Source: Capronia americana (lineage: Eukaryota; Ascomycota; Eurotiomycetes; Chaetothyriales; Herpotrichiellaceae). Taken from it: a stretch of 64,000 bases of DNA. Each line of letters starts with the position of its first letter. Position 1 is the first letter of the stretch. The translations under genes were made by a program, and so were the position numbers. Below, piece by piece: positions 34,977-45,733 of this stretch. Location of the stretch: positions 1,488,001 to 1,552,000 of the forward strand of contig JADWQD010000004.1 of NCBI GenBank assembly GCA_016110215.1, given 5' to 3'. Below the pieces are notes generated by a model. That model worked only from the letters and a program-made list of their open reading frames with translations, ran no database searches and was not told the origin of the DNA.

Positions 34977-35177
34977 GAGGAAGCGCGAAGAGGGAAGAAG
35001 GAGAAGGGGAGCTGGCATAGTCCATGCAGGGGATGCTGTGCTGTGCTGTGCTGTAAGAGTTCAACAGTCAGAGCGGAGTAAGACAGAGAGGGAGGAAAGA
35101 GGAGGAACGTTCCGCGAAGGTCGCGCTTCAAAGAACGACCACCCGGTGCATGTGATGTGTGCATTGTGGGATGCAGA

Positions 35178-35247
35178 ATGTGAGATGTGAGATGTGAGAT
35201 GTGAGATGTGAGATGTGAGATATGAAATGTGAAATATGAAATATGGG
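35178..35247. repeat. 7-bp tandem repeat (GATGTGA-type)
   Basis: Five or six near-perfect copies of a heptamer decay rightward into AAATGTG/AAATATG variants. It lies about 200 bp past the dioxygenase stop. Confidence 0.85.
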
Positions 35248-35737
35248 ATGGCTGCACGCTGGATGTATTACGGGGCATATTGTTTTTGAACCAGCTATCC
35301 TACAGTAAGGTATCCTACTACAGTAGCTGTCTGAAGATCTCGACGTCACAAGGACAAGAACGAGTACGAGTATGTTTGAAGGTGCGCTTTTCATTTGTTT
35401 GATAGGTAGGTAGTTGGTATTGCATTTAGCGAATCCCGTATACTATTTTTCATCTCTGAATCTTGAGCTTGGTCTTGATCTTGAATTTGACCTTGAACTT
35501 GACTTTGACTTTGATCCCGCTTTAGTGCAGTACCTTGCTATACTATGGTGATATTCGTTTGGACTGTATTATATTTCGCGTAGCTTACTGTACCTTATCT
35601 ACCTAGGTATTCGCAAAGCGAGGACAATGACCATCTACCTAGGTACAGCTAGGTAATTAATCACATGTACATGTACATGTCCGTGCGAGGACGTGGTAGG
35701 ACGTGCCACTGAACTGAGAGATGGGACACATCGCCAT

Positions 35738-35761
35738 ACACACACACACACACACACACAC
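35738..35761. repeat. (AC)n microsatellite
   Basis: Twelve AC dinucleotides run directly into CCTAGGTAGGTAGGTA repeats on the right side. Confidence 0.9.
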
Positions 35762-36365
35762 CTAGGTAGGTAGGTACTGTAGGTGATACATATAGTACAT
35801 ACATAGTACATGGATAGATAAATACATAATTAGATATATAAGAATAGGCCAATTGAGGACTGTACATGCTGTGTATACTTGTTATAACAATCGGAGCTGT
35901 GTCCTTGGCGTGGACTTGGTGTGGGAGGGTCGAACGTCGACATACAGTGCAGTAATACGACATAGTCGACAGTCAACGGTCAACAGTCGATTGTCAATGG
36001 TCAATGCTCTGATCGTGAAGGCTGCGTGGTCTATTGTAATAGCTCTAGCGACGAATAAACATATTGTAATTATCGCTTTCTCCGCGGCTCATCATTCCCC
36101 TAGGTAGTCATGTTCATGTTCAGATTCCAGCATCATCATCCCCTTGTCGTAATCTCGCTGTTACTGTAGCTCACCACGGCTTAAAACTCCATTCTATTCC
36201 GTTGATTGAGATTCTGATGAAGGGACTGTTCAACCTTTCGAGACTCAACGGCTTCTGCATCTTCAATCCCTTTGCCTTGCCTTGGCTTTCCCATATCAGA
36301 CTCTCAACGCTCTCCATGAGTGATATCCGATCATATCTGTCCATCTCAACCTCTCAACCCCACAC

Positions 36366-37429
36366 TCACCACTCTTCATATCTGACCTTGTTGATCAAGG
36401 TGCCGATCTTCTCGATCTCGATTCTGATATCCCCCTTGTCCTCCAGCACAACGCGCGGGTTGCGGAAGAAGCCAATCCCGGCAGGGGTGCCGGTGAGGAA
36501 GATGGTGCCGGCCTCGAGAGTGGTGCCTTGGGAGAGGTAGCTGATTTGCTTGGCGATCGGGAAGATCATGTCCCTGGTCATCATGTCAGTTATGGGAGTA
36601 AAAATGGCGAGGCATATCGATTGAGCAAGGCATAACGCAAGAGCCAAAGTCACACGGTAGTCAACTCACTTGGTGTTGCCATCCTGCACGGTCTGCCCGT
36701 TGTAGATGGCCTTGATCTTCAGATTCTGCGGGTCGGAGATGGCATCCTTGGTCACCAACACCGGACCGAGCGGGCAGCTGCCGTCGAGACCCTTGGAGAA
36801 GGACCACTGGGTGGTCAACATCTGCATGGTCCGGGCCGAGACGTCGTTGCTGGCCGTGTATCCCAGGACGTAGTCGAGGGCCTTGTCTTCAGGGATGTCT
36901 CGTCCACTCTTGCCGATCACCACGCACAGCTCGGCCTCGTAGTCCGACGTGCCGTCCTGAGCGGCCTTGGGGACGGGGATGACCGACGGGTACGGGTCTG
37001 CGAGGGCGGTTCGGGGCTTGGTGAAAAGAATGGGAGCTTTGGGCAGAGCCATGTTTGCCTCCTGCGCGTTATCAGACTGTCAGTCTCATGTTCACGTTCG
37101 TGTCCATGCCGGTCGAAGCGATATCAAGGATTTGGGCCGAAGATCACATAACCACAACGTACCGCTGCATGGTCCTTGTAGTTCAACCCCAAGCACCGAA
37201 TGTAGTTGCAGTCCTCCTGGCTCACGGGGCTCAACAGTTGCTTGACCGTGTAGACGTACTGTGTGACCTCGGGCGCGAATATCGAGCCATTGATCAGGTA
37301 GGCTTTGATTTCCTTGCCTTCGAAACTGTCGAGGCCGATGTCGCGGGACGTGTCGACCAACTGACCGAGGTGGATGCGGTTGTCCTCGTTGGCAACAAAG
37401 CGGATGATGTGAGTCGCTTTGGAAGGCAT
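36366..37429 (-). CDS. Fumarylacetoacetate hydrolase-family enzyme, three exons
   Basis: Metal-dependent C-C bond hydrolase or decarboxylase/isomerase of the FAH fold. Exons 37429..37163, 37061..36670 and 36573..36366 sum to 288 residues, the usual size for FAHD1/2-like and HpaG/MhpD-like members. N-terminal part: MPSKATHIIRFVANEDNRIHLGQLVD and NYIRCLGLNYKDHAAEANM. The core has PILFTKPRTAL, the metal-ligand acidic residues in TSDYEAELCVVIGK, and VLGYTASNDVSART. After it come LDGSCPLGPVLV and FLTGTPAGIGFFRNPRVVL, where the GTPAG loop is diagnostic. It converges on the extradiol-type dioxygenase, a combination known from meta-cleavage pathways. The opposite frames here are shadows. Confidence 0.93.
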
Positions 37430-38312
37430 GGTGGATGATGAGAGCTGGTGTTGAAGCTGAGTGAGGCGGGTGAAGTGGGTGTGAGGAGGATCCAGATTTC
37501 TCTAATTGAGAGACGAGATACTTGGTATCAACGAGAAGGACACTTGTTGCTGAAAGAACAAGAGGGTTCACGAGTAAAGGGTGGATGTGACCGAGGCGGG
37601 CAGTGAGAGTGTTGCAAGTCAAAGAGAAAGACGGTCACAGGGAAGTGAGTCTACAGTGAGAAGAATGCTTGTATAGAAAGAATTTCAAAGCAAAGCGGAA
37701 TGGAAGATCATTCTCACCCTCACTTTCATTTCAGACTCAAAAGCCCCACGGTGTTGCAAACACATCCCCTCAATGCAAACATTTTGCCCAGACGAATCGT
37801 TCGTCCATATGCAAGGGTCCATGCAGTCCGCGCCGTGCGGGCGATTATCGGAGGGACCATCTACTCCGCGATCAAACCCCCATGTGTAGGACAATCCCCC
37901 ACCTGTACGACTTTACCCGTTCAAAGGCCGTAAAGTGCTCATGACGGTGGACGTTGAAGTGCCGACCGGGTTTAGTCCCAGGATGAACAAAAGGGAAAAG
38001 GAGGGGGAGATGTCGGCACGATGGTGTGGTGGGGAAACTTGTGGGAGAACTACGCCGACAACGCCGTGTTTCCCGTGCCTGTGTCTGGGCCCTGGGGCTT
38101 GGAAAAAAGCATTGCGTCATTGGTCATTGGCATTCCGTGATCGGATCCGAGACTTTGTTTACATCCATCCGCTTCGGATGCGAACGCAACCAGTCTCCTG
38201 CTTTAGGAGCCGATTGTTCTCATGCTAAGTACGGACTGCCACCCTTGATCACAACAACGGCCTTCCAGGACCAACGTCTCTCGCTCCCGTCACAAAAACA
38301 GTAGCTTCCGAA
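37430..38312. other. Intergenic region upstream of the FAH-family gene
   Basis: About 880 bp between the FAH-family start and the protease stop, both on the minus strand. Short frames only; no repeat or motif of note. Confidence 0.45.
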
Positions 38313-40022
38313 TCATAAGAACAGGCTGATCCATGGCATGGAAAGCAGGACCACCGCAACAATGACCGTGTTGATCCCAACGCCAAAGTTCCGGCTGGCT
38401 GCGGAAGAAGTTGATGTGGCAGTGGCCGCACTCCCAGTGACTGCGGCGACGTTGAAAGATGCCGATGAAGGCATGGTCGGAAGTTTCGTGGCAGCGGTTA
38501 ACACTGGAGTTGATGCTGTTTGATTCGATAACAGGCTTACCGAGATCTCAGAAAGTATTGATGGGGGGAATGAAGTAGGGATCGACGACGCCGTCGCGGT
38601 AGCCGTGGATGTCACGCCCGGAAGGCCTGTTCCTGCGGGAATCTCCTGGATGTTGCCTTTGCCTTTTTTGTCGAACACTGCTTGGGCGAAATAGATCTCG
38701 TTGTTGTCAACATCGTACACCACGTATGCGGAACGAATGACTGGGTCGCCGAGCGTATATCCAGCGAGCAGAAGCGATTGGAGCTCGGCGTCTTCCACCT
38801 GGCCAACGTAAAGCTGGCATGCGCTGCCGCCATCGCTGAATGTGAACCCCAACGGAATTCCAAGCATCTCGGTTATGGGAACCTTGATGACTGGGCCGGT
38901 TGGGCCACCAAACCGAAAAACCACGCTGGTATTGCTGTCACGAAGTGCGCAATCGACAAAGTAGGTGCCAGCGTAAGAGACTGCGCCCAGGCCATCCACA
39001 AGAGCCCGGCTGACCGACGCCGGGAGGATATTATAAGTCGCACCCGTATCGACTGCGCAGGGCGCAGACATGTTAGCAGGGCTGAGGAGCGTTGATTTGC
39101 CGGCACTGTCGACGAATGAGACCTCAGTGAGGTCGACTCGATACCGATCATACACCCCTGTACCGTTGGGAGTGATTGCCACTGCCACCAGATCACCCGT
39201 GTACTTCGACGTGTCAATCCCACCAAAGAGGATGCTACCAGCGCCTGCCTTCTGATCATCCAGGTACACGCTGAAGGCTCTTCTCGCGATGATTCCAGCC
39301 TGCTGAAGCCTCGTCAGAATACCCGGGAACTGAATGCCAGAACTTTCGGCCAGGATCTCAAGACTGTCGTATCCCATCCCCAAAAGACCATTTGAGAGAG
39401 GTCCGGACAGATTAGCGGCCAAACCCATGGTAAGATTATTGATTGTTGCGGGGCCGATTTTAACTGTGTCTGAGATGTAGTCTCCGCCTGCCTGACCCGT
39501 GCCGTATGCGACTGCAAAGGAGCCGTTGCTCAGAAATCGGAGGGATGAGGAGTCTTTTGGATCAAATGCGACATCCTTCCCACATGATCCACCGGCGGCT
39601 TGACAAGCATCAGAGTCGACCGACGGGAACCAGGTGTTACTCGAGCCGGTGTCCACGCTGAGGGAGATAGTCTAGCATCAAAGGTTAGCGAAGAGCCTAC
39701 TATGTCGACAGAGGTTGCTCAAGCCGTCGCGGGAGAAACTCTTGATCGCGGCTCACGCCAACAGCTGGTACAAGCTGACATTCGTTCTTCCGGTTGGCGA
39801 TGGGATGTCACTACGTACCTGAGGAGGATTACCAACAGCCAATTTGATCTGGTAGAGCGAACTCTCGATCAGAGGCACCTCAAAAGAGGAGTTGGCTCTC
39901 TTGCTCAGATGGGTAGCTGCGCGACTTTCTCTAGTGAAGTCGAGTTTGAACGCGCCGAGAGCCTCTGCAAATTGTGCCACATAGCACACGGCCAGTACAT
40001 GATACGTAGAAGAGAGCTTCAT
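38313..40022 (-). CDS. Yapsin-like GPI-anchored aspartic protease, two exons
   Basis: Pepsin-fold endopeptidase (family A1) of the cell surface. Exons 40022..39819 and 39671..38313 join in phase to 520 residues. The signal peptide is MKLSSTYHVLAVCYVAQFAEALG. A propeptide ends near a dibasic site (HLSKR), as in yapsins. The two catalytic motifs are SVDTGSSNTWF (Asp about 75) and AVDTGATYNIL. SGPLSNGLLGMGY, RRAFSVYLDDQKAGAGSILFGGID and the conserved VDL-V block lie between them. After the catalytic domain come a Ser/Thr/Ala-rich stalk of about 90 residues and a hydrophobic C-terminus (NTVIVAVVLLSMPWISLFL), the layout of a GPI-attachment signal. I chose ATG 40022 over the in-frame one at 40106 because it starts directly with the signal peptide. 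Confidence 0.93.
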
Positions 40023-42015
40023 GATGTTGGTTGGAGTGAGGAATACACGGAGGTCGAAGCTGAGGCTGAGAGTGCGCGGACATATTGTACTCTTGACCGC
40101 CTGCAACCGTTACTCTACGTTATACGCCAACTCTGTTTGACTGTTCGACCACCACGTGTTACGCTGATGGAATCGCGCTGGCGTCTGGACCCAGCTTCGT
40201 GGCCTTACACCGGTCGCCTGGCCGCGTGTCGTTCAATGTGCATTGGTAAAGCATAATGGCAGGACTACGCCCCAGGCAAATGAGCTTTAGGGCAAATTGC
40301 TGACCGTGGTGATCCAGTCCAAGATACAAAGGGTTGAAGATAGAGTAATCGATGTCTCAAGCTCGGATCGCCAAGTGGAGGCTCTACAGATCTGGCCTCA
40401 CAACAGCCGCAAAGTAAGGATTGTCGCTTAACCAATGGCCCTGGTGATGGAGCCGCTAGTTAACGAAGCTTCGAGCTTGTTTGGCCCTTACTCATTCTTC
40501 ACTCATCAGGCCCTCACCGAAGTAGAACACAAGCTACTGTTGTGTTAGCTGGGAATTCGTGCTTTCAATTCTCCGGCCCGTAGGAGGCGTTGAAGTTCGA
40601 TGTTTGCTCAATATTGCCTTCTTTAGCACTACAGGTTCTATCTCAATGCACTCTGGACTGTCCGCTAAGTAACTTTCCTCGCCGTGCTTGGCAAGGCATC
40701 ATATCCCTCCTTCATGTAACTGAAGTCTACTTTTGATCTGGTCAGATGATTCGATACTGCACCCTCCCCGTCTCGCCGAGCGCTCGCCTGTCGCCGGTCG
40801 CAGCCAGAATTCCTACAGCGAGAGATCCCGCTTACGAGACTCGTAGGTACAAGCCCTTTGGTTGCAAAGCCAAACGGAGCTCACCAATCTCGGTCTGCAG
40901 TGACAGACTCTTCGTCCGTGCGTTTCCCTATCCCGTTCCCCCGCAACCTTACGATTGGCCTGCCGAGCGGAGATTTTCGACATCGAGCAGCGAACACATC
41001 TTATTCAACGAGACCAAGCAAGAAGACGAGATTCTCGTTCACACGATGGCAGAAGTAGCGGGGTTCGGCAGCATGGACGGACCCAGTCAAGGATCTCGAA
41101 GTCAATCATGCAAGACCCTTTTGATGCAGATGTGATCATCTTTCGAATTTGGTCGTGGTATCACCACTCACATATGTCTCTGCATTGTCCAACACATAGC
41201 CGCAATATCTTTGACCACTAACACTTGGCATGTCATGCACTCGAGATACAACTCAATCCGAGCTAACAGGCCCCCGAAGAGGAAAGCATTTTGCTCTGAG
41301 GCTTTTGCAGGTTTAATTCCAGACGCTGCTGACTGCTGGATGGTAAGGAATCAAGTTTGGGCCGCTTCTGAACGATTTCACCTTCGTCTACGTGCCTTTG
41401 TAGCGCGTGTCTTCGGCAGCCACGTCTAGGATGGACTCGCTCCAAACGCGTTCTGGGTAACGCAAGATACCTTCACCAACCTTATGACAATCTCCCCTGA
41501 ACCTGGACTCCGAACCATATCCGGCCCAGCATCTACGAAGACACAAGAAGTCAAGGCCCCTGTTTCAATATCCTCCTGGATATGCAACCACCTTCTTGCA
41601 GATCGCTCGCAGATTGCAAGCAGACGATCCTCGTCCGCCTAGGTCTGGAACAATCTAAGATAGCCCAAGCAGAAGAAGGATCCCCGTAATCGAGTAAGTC
41701 TGTCTTGACATCGAAGCCATATCAGTGTTGGGGGACGTCAAGTTAGGCCAAGCCCCTTCCTTCTCCATCACGTATTCGTCCCGATGTGTACACGACCGCG
41801 GTACAGCGATACAGCAGGAGCGGGGATCGGCTATTACTCGGCCTCCAAAGGAGAGTCACCCAGCGGCATCGGACGACCATAGCAATGGGCCGGGCCCGAG
41901 TATTACCTCCCGTACCGAGTACTTATAACATATATACTACACGGCTGCCCATTCACATATCATATATTGCATTGGTGGTCTCTGGTACGGTCCTTAAAAA
42001 GCAGACGAGGTATCA
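40023..42015. other. Gene-poor 2-kb divergent region
   Basis: Lies between the aspartic protease start and the serine hydrolase start. The longest open frame (40746-41135, plus) has 129 codons with no recognisable domain and overlaps an equally open second frame (40858-41058). Base composition is mixed and I see no tandem repeat or inverted terminal repeat. It could hold degraded sequence or an RNA gene I cannot identify. Confidence 0.4.
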
Positions 42016-43681
42016 ATGGCCGAGTTGGACGAGATCCTCAAGCGGTACACCGACCCCGCAACAGGTTCGGTGCACGGCGCCACATTCGTTGCGGTTGATA
42101 GCAAAGGTGTGTGCGCGTCGGGTGCGGCCTTGGATCAAATCCTGTAGCTCTTGGCCTTGGCCTTGGTCCTGGTCTTGATCAGCACTGTCCCGTCGACTAG
42201 ATGGATTGATAACGGGTGCTACGCTAGGCAACGATCTTTATCGCTCTTCCTTCGGCAGCAGAAAAGTCGACAGATCTGAACCCCTGACGCCAGACACGTT
42301 AACATGGATCGCCAGCCAGAGTAAACTAGTCACCTCGGTGGCTGTGATGCAACTGGTTGAAAAGGGGCTGGTCGGTTTGGACGATGATGTCCGCGACATT
42401 GTGCCCGCGCTCAAGGATGTGAAAGTCCTTATCGGTTTCGAGGGCGAAAATGAGACGGCCGACGACCTGGACCTCCTTGCCACCCTAAGGGCTGGTGGGA
42501 AGGTTGATTTCGAGAAGATCAAGCCCAAGGGAGAGCCGATCTACGAGGATGTCAAAGGGAAGATTACCTTGCGGTAAAGGGTGTCCTCTCTTTTTTAATC
42601 GCTGTGTTGAGCGACAACCTACGGGACTGACGTGTAACCAGGCAGCTATGTTCTCACACCTCGGGATTCTGCTACGACGTAGGCAATCCACTGATCCTGA
42701 AGTGGTCGGCACAGAGAGGCCGGAAGGATAACATGTTCAGCGGAACGATTGTGAGAACACACAGCTGCACCTTACCTACCCTGATAACGCTGCCACAAAC
42801 GTGTCGCTGACGAAGTGCACAGGAAGGGTCGACGCACCCGCTGGTCTATCAGCCAGGTACATCATGGGCATATTCTCCAGGGCTCGACTGGGCCGGCCAA
42901 GTTGTGAGGCCCCCCCCCCAAATCGTTGTCGTTCCGTTCCTGTTCCCGTTCCTTCAACTCCTCAACATAGCATAGAGAGAGAGAGAGCACTGACTCACGA
43001 CCACCTGACATTCAGGTCGAAGCCCTCACCAAGCAAGATCTCGAGACTTACATGCAAGAAAACATCTGGCGGCCCCTCGGTGCCACAAACATGACCTTCC
43101 ACCCGACGAAACACTTCTCCCCGAATCCGATGCCGCCTCTCCACGAGACGGCCGTCCGCTCCGGCTCCTCGCTCGCCTCCACACCGGGCACGTCGCCGTG
43201 GCCGCTCGAAGTGCGCGACGCAATCGGCGGAGCGGGCCTCTACGGTTCCGCAACCGACTACATCAAACTGCTGTCGTGTCTTCTCCAAGGCGGCGGCCCG
43301 TTGCTGGAAAAGGCAAGCGTGGACGAACTCTTCCGCCCCCAGATCGGCGAGGCGAGCACTGGGGCGTTCCGCACCCATTTACTCATGGGTATTGGACACC
43401 GCCTCTTCCGCCAATCCGGAGACGAAGCCACAAAGGACGAGTTGATGCCCGTGAGCCATTCGCTCGTCGGGCAAGTCAACATGTTGGATGTTGAAGGTAG
43501 GAGGAAGAAGGGGACGGTGTCGTGGGGCGGGTTGCCGAATTTAGGCTGGTTGATTGATAGAGAGGGAGGCGTGGCTGCTACGTTGTTCACGCAGGTTCTT
43601 CCGGCAAGTGATCCGCTTTGCAGGGAGATGTTGATTGAGTTGGAGGCTGCGCTGTATCGGTTGAAGGAGAAGAAGGATTGA
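42016..43681 (+). CDS. Beta-lactamase-family serine hydrolase / transesterase, five exons
   Basis: Serine hydrolase of the class C beta-lactamase / EstB / LovD superfamily; fungal members are esterases or acyltransferases. Exons 42016..42106, 42228..42573, 42642..42750, 42823..42903 and 43016..43681 sum to 430 residues. The catalytic Ser60-x-x-Lys63 is in WIASQSKLVTSVAVMQLVEKG, the LCSHTSG motif follows, and the general-base tyrosine is probably Tyr199 in SWAYSPGLDWAG. IGGAGLYGSATDYIKL and SWGGLPNLGWLID are C-terminal family blocks. Between the first two motifs is a ~60-residue insertion rich in Asp/Glu/Lys. No signal peptide, so probably cytosolic. The last intron holds a C-run and a GA repeat. 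Neighbours do not include a polyketide synthase, so a LovD-like role is unsupported. Confidence 0.9.
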
Positions 43682-43848
43682 AGAGAGAGCCAAGGAGGTG
43701 GGTTCCAGGTGAGAATCTGATTCAATCGGCACCTTTCATGCATATAGTAGTGACCGTGGATTGCCCCCCAGTAGAGTAGTCTGTAAGTATACTACATACA
43801 GGCCTAGAGGAGGACAGCTACACAGAACAAAGCGTCCGCATCAAACAA

Positions 43849-43872
43849 TCACTCACTCACTCACTCACTCAC
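43849..43872. repeat. (ACTC)n microsatellite at the 3' end of the SET gene
   Basis: About six ACTC tetramers reach the stop codon of the minus-strand SET-domain gene. Confidence 0.85.
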
Positions 43873-45382
43873 ACGGCTCGCAGCTCGTCCAACCTCGCCT
43901 TGATGTCCCGTGTCCGTCGAGCATCCTCGCCAAAACAAGTGATACAGACGTCGAGTTCGCGCATCTTCCACTTGACGACCTCCTGCGTGGCCGTCTCGCC
44001 TTTCCTCTCCACCCACTTGGCCATTCCCCTGTAAGTGTTTGCCAACGGCACGCCCACCAGACCTTCCTTGAGCAACAGGCCTTCCAGCCGCGTCAAGGCC
44101 TCGAGAGCTTCGACTACGATTTGAGTCCTCTCCGTTTGCTGCTGCTGCTTCTCCTTTTCCTTCTCACTCCGCGCCAATCTCTTCTCACCCCTTTTCACCC
44201 TCCCCAACGCATCATGCATGGCCCTTCTCCGCTCATCGCTTCTCGCCCAGAACTCCGTCCGAGGCGCACACGCCTCACAAGAACACACGAATCCATAATA
44301 CATGAGCTGGGCCCTCTGCCGTTCCGCTGCCCGAAGACACACCTCGCGCTCATAGTTGCCACACACCTCCCTCCCGCGCGGGATATCCCTCAGGGCGAAG
44401 AACCGCATCTCGTCTTTTTCCTCGTGGTACGAGAACTGCACGTTCGGGACGCACGAGTGGTTGATCCGGCTTGATAGGGCGCCGATCGCGGAGCCGCGGC
44501 GGGGTGTGCCCTTGCTGTCGTTATCACCGTCGTCGTCGGTGGCTGCGATCGCCGTTGTCGTTGTTGTGGTGGTGGAGGTGGCGGTGGTGGTGGATGATTC
44601 CTCGCAATTATAGCAGTTGGAGTAGTAGATCGAGACGACGCGGGACATGCGCGACTTCTGCGCGTCGAACAGCGAGAGGTAGAGCCGTTGCTCAGCCTTG
44701 GAGAGGGCGGCGAAGTCGCGCTCAATGGCTTGGGGATTGGTTTCCTCGGTCTTGGAGAGCGCGATGAGAGGTCGTTCGGCGAGGAGGAGGGTGCCGGCTT
44801 TGATTTTGCGGGTGGTCACGACGGCGAGGCCGCGGTCGGGGGTGCTGATGACCTGGAGGAGCGAGTCTTGGGGTCGTGTAGTCGTGCTCGTACTCGTACG
44901 GTCGGAGGCGGAGGCAGAACTGAAAGGAGAGCTAGAGTTGGCCCTCGAGGTGTCGTGCGGGTCTACGAGGACAGGTACAAGCAATGCTGAGGTAACGGGT
45001 TCATCGTTCAGGGCCAGTTTCTCGATCCCACGCTGTACCTGTATCTGGACCTGGGCCTGTACGTTGTGGCATTAGCGTCTGCTACACGGTACATATATGT
45101 ACATCAGTCTTTCTCATCCACGTGAGGTCAGGTCAGGCCAGGTCAATCAGGGTAGATCATGTCAGATCAACATGAAATGGAAAAGAGAACAGACGTTAAG
45201 AGAAGATGAAATGCAATGCAATACAATACAATATTCACGAATCGCAACCTGCTCACCTCATCTACGCCCTGTCCCTGTCCCTGTCCGTTCTGCACCACCG
45301 TCTCAATGGAGGCTGAGGCCCGACTATATTGTTGCTCGGTCCCGATCTCGATGCGCTTCTTGGATCTCTTCCCCTTGCGCAT
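43869..45382 (-). CDS. SET-domain protein (SMYD-like), two exons
   Basis: Probable protein lysine methyltransferase. Exon 1 (45382..45257, 42 codons) is basic and Gln/Gly-rich (MRKGKRSKKRIEIG, NGQGQGQG). A 200-bp intron (gtgagc..acag) joins in phase to exon 2 (45056..43869), total 437 residues. A frame taken from exon 2 alone has only a TTG where the start should be, so the upstream exon is needed. The SET domain starts near GLAVVTTRKIKAGTLLLAERPLIAL. It contains RINHSCVPNVQFSYHEEKDEMRFFALRDIPRGREVCGNYE and the post-SET Cys cluster (CSCEACAP). A low-complexity Thr/Asp insert (TTTATSTTTTTTT, DDDGDNDSKG) interrupts the domain. The rest is a charged C-terminal helix region. No MYND zinc finger is obvious, so it is closer to the SET5/SET6-like fungal group than to full SMYD. 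Confidence 0.85.
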
Positions 45383-45697
45383 ATTTGATTGTTAAGTGAG
45401 GAACCAAGTCAGCGAATATGAATATGAATATGAGTATGAGTATGAGAGTGAGTGAATTGAATGCTTCTTCCACCACGCAATACGCAATATCTCCGTATAG
45501 CACACTCAAAAGGGAGGAGCGTCTCGTTCGAAGAATTAAGCACAAGCACGTGTTAGAGAAGCGAAATGTGCGAAGCCGGCAATTCCATCGCGTCCGTCAT
45601 GGTCATGCTGATATTCATGGTCATGGTGAGTAAGTTATGGGACAAAGAAAAGGGCAGGGACGTCGAACCACGGGCGATTGGCAAGGCGGGATAGGAG

Positions 45698-45733
<36 letters not shown>

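Larger units (their letters stand above)
34977..36365. other. Microsatellite-rich spacer between two convergent catabolic genes
   Basis: About 1.4 kb without a gene. It holds many unrelated simple repeats: CTGTG units (35036-35053), a 7-bp GATGTGA-type repeat (about 35178-35247) and degenerate TTGACCTTGAACTTGA units (about 35455-35516). There are also palindromic TACCTAGGTA-type motifs in several places from 35598 to 36105, ACATGT repeats (35665-35682), (AC)n (35738-35761) and GTCAACAGTC-type repeats (about 35965-36006). Confidence 0.8.

Noticed and set aside
40746..41135. 129-codon plus-strand frame
   Set aside because: No domain, and a second overlapping frame is just as open, which suggests chance.
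44356..45075. Plus-strand frames with Val/Arg and Trp/Arg runs opposite the SET gene
   Set aside because: They mirror the threonine-codon repeat and neighbouring coding sequence of the SET-domain gene.
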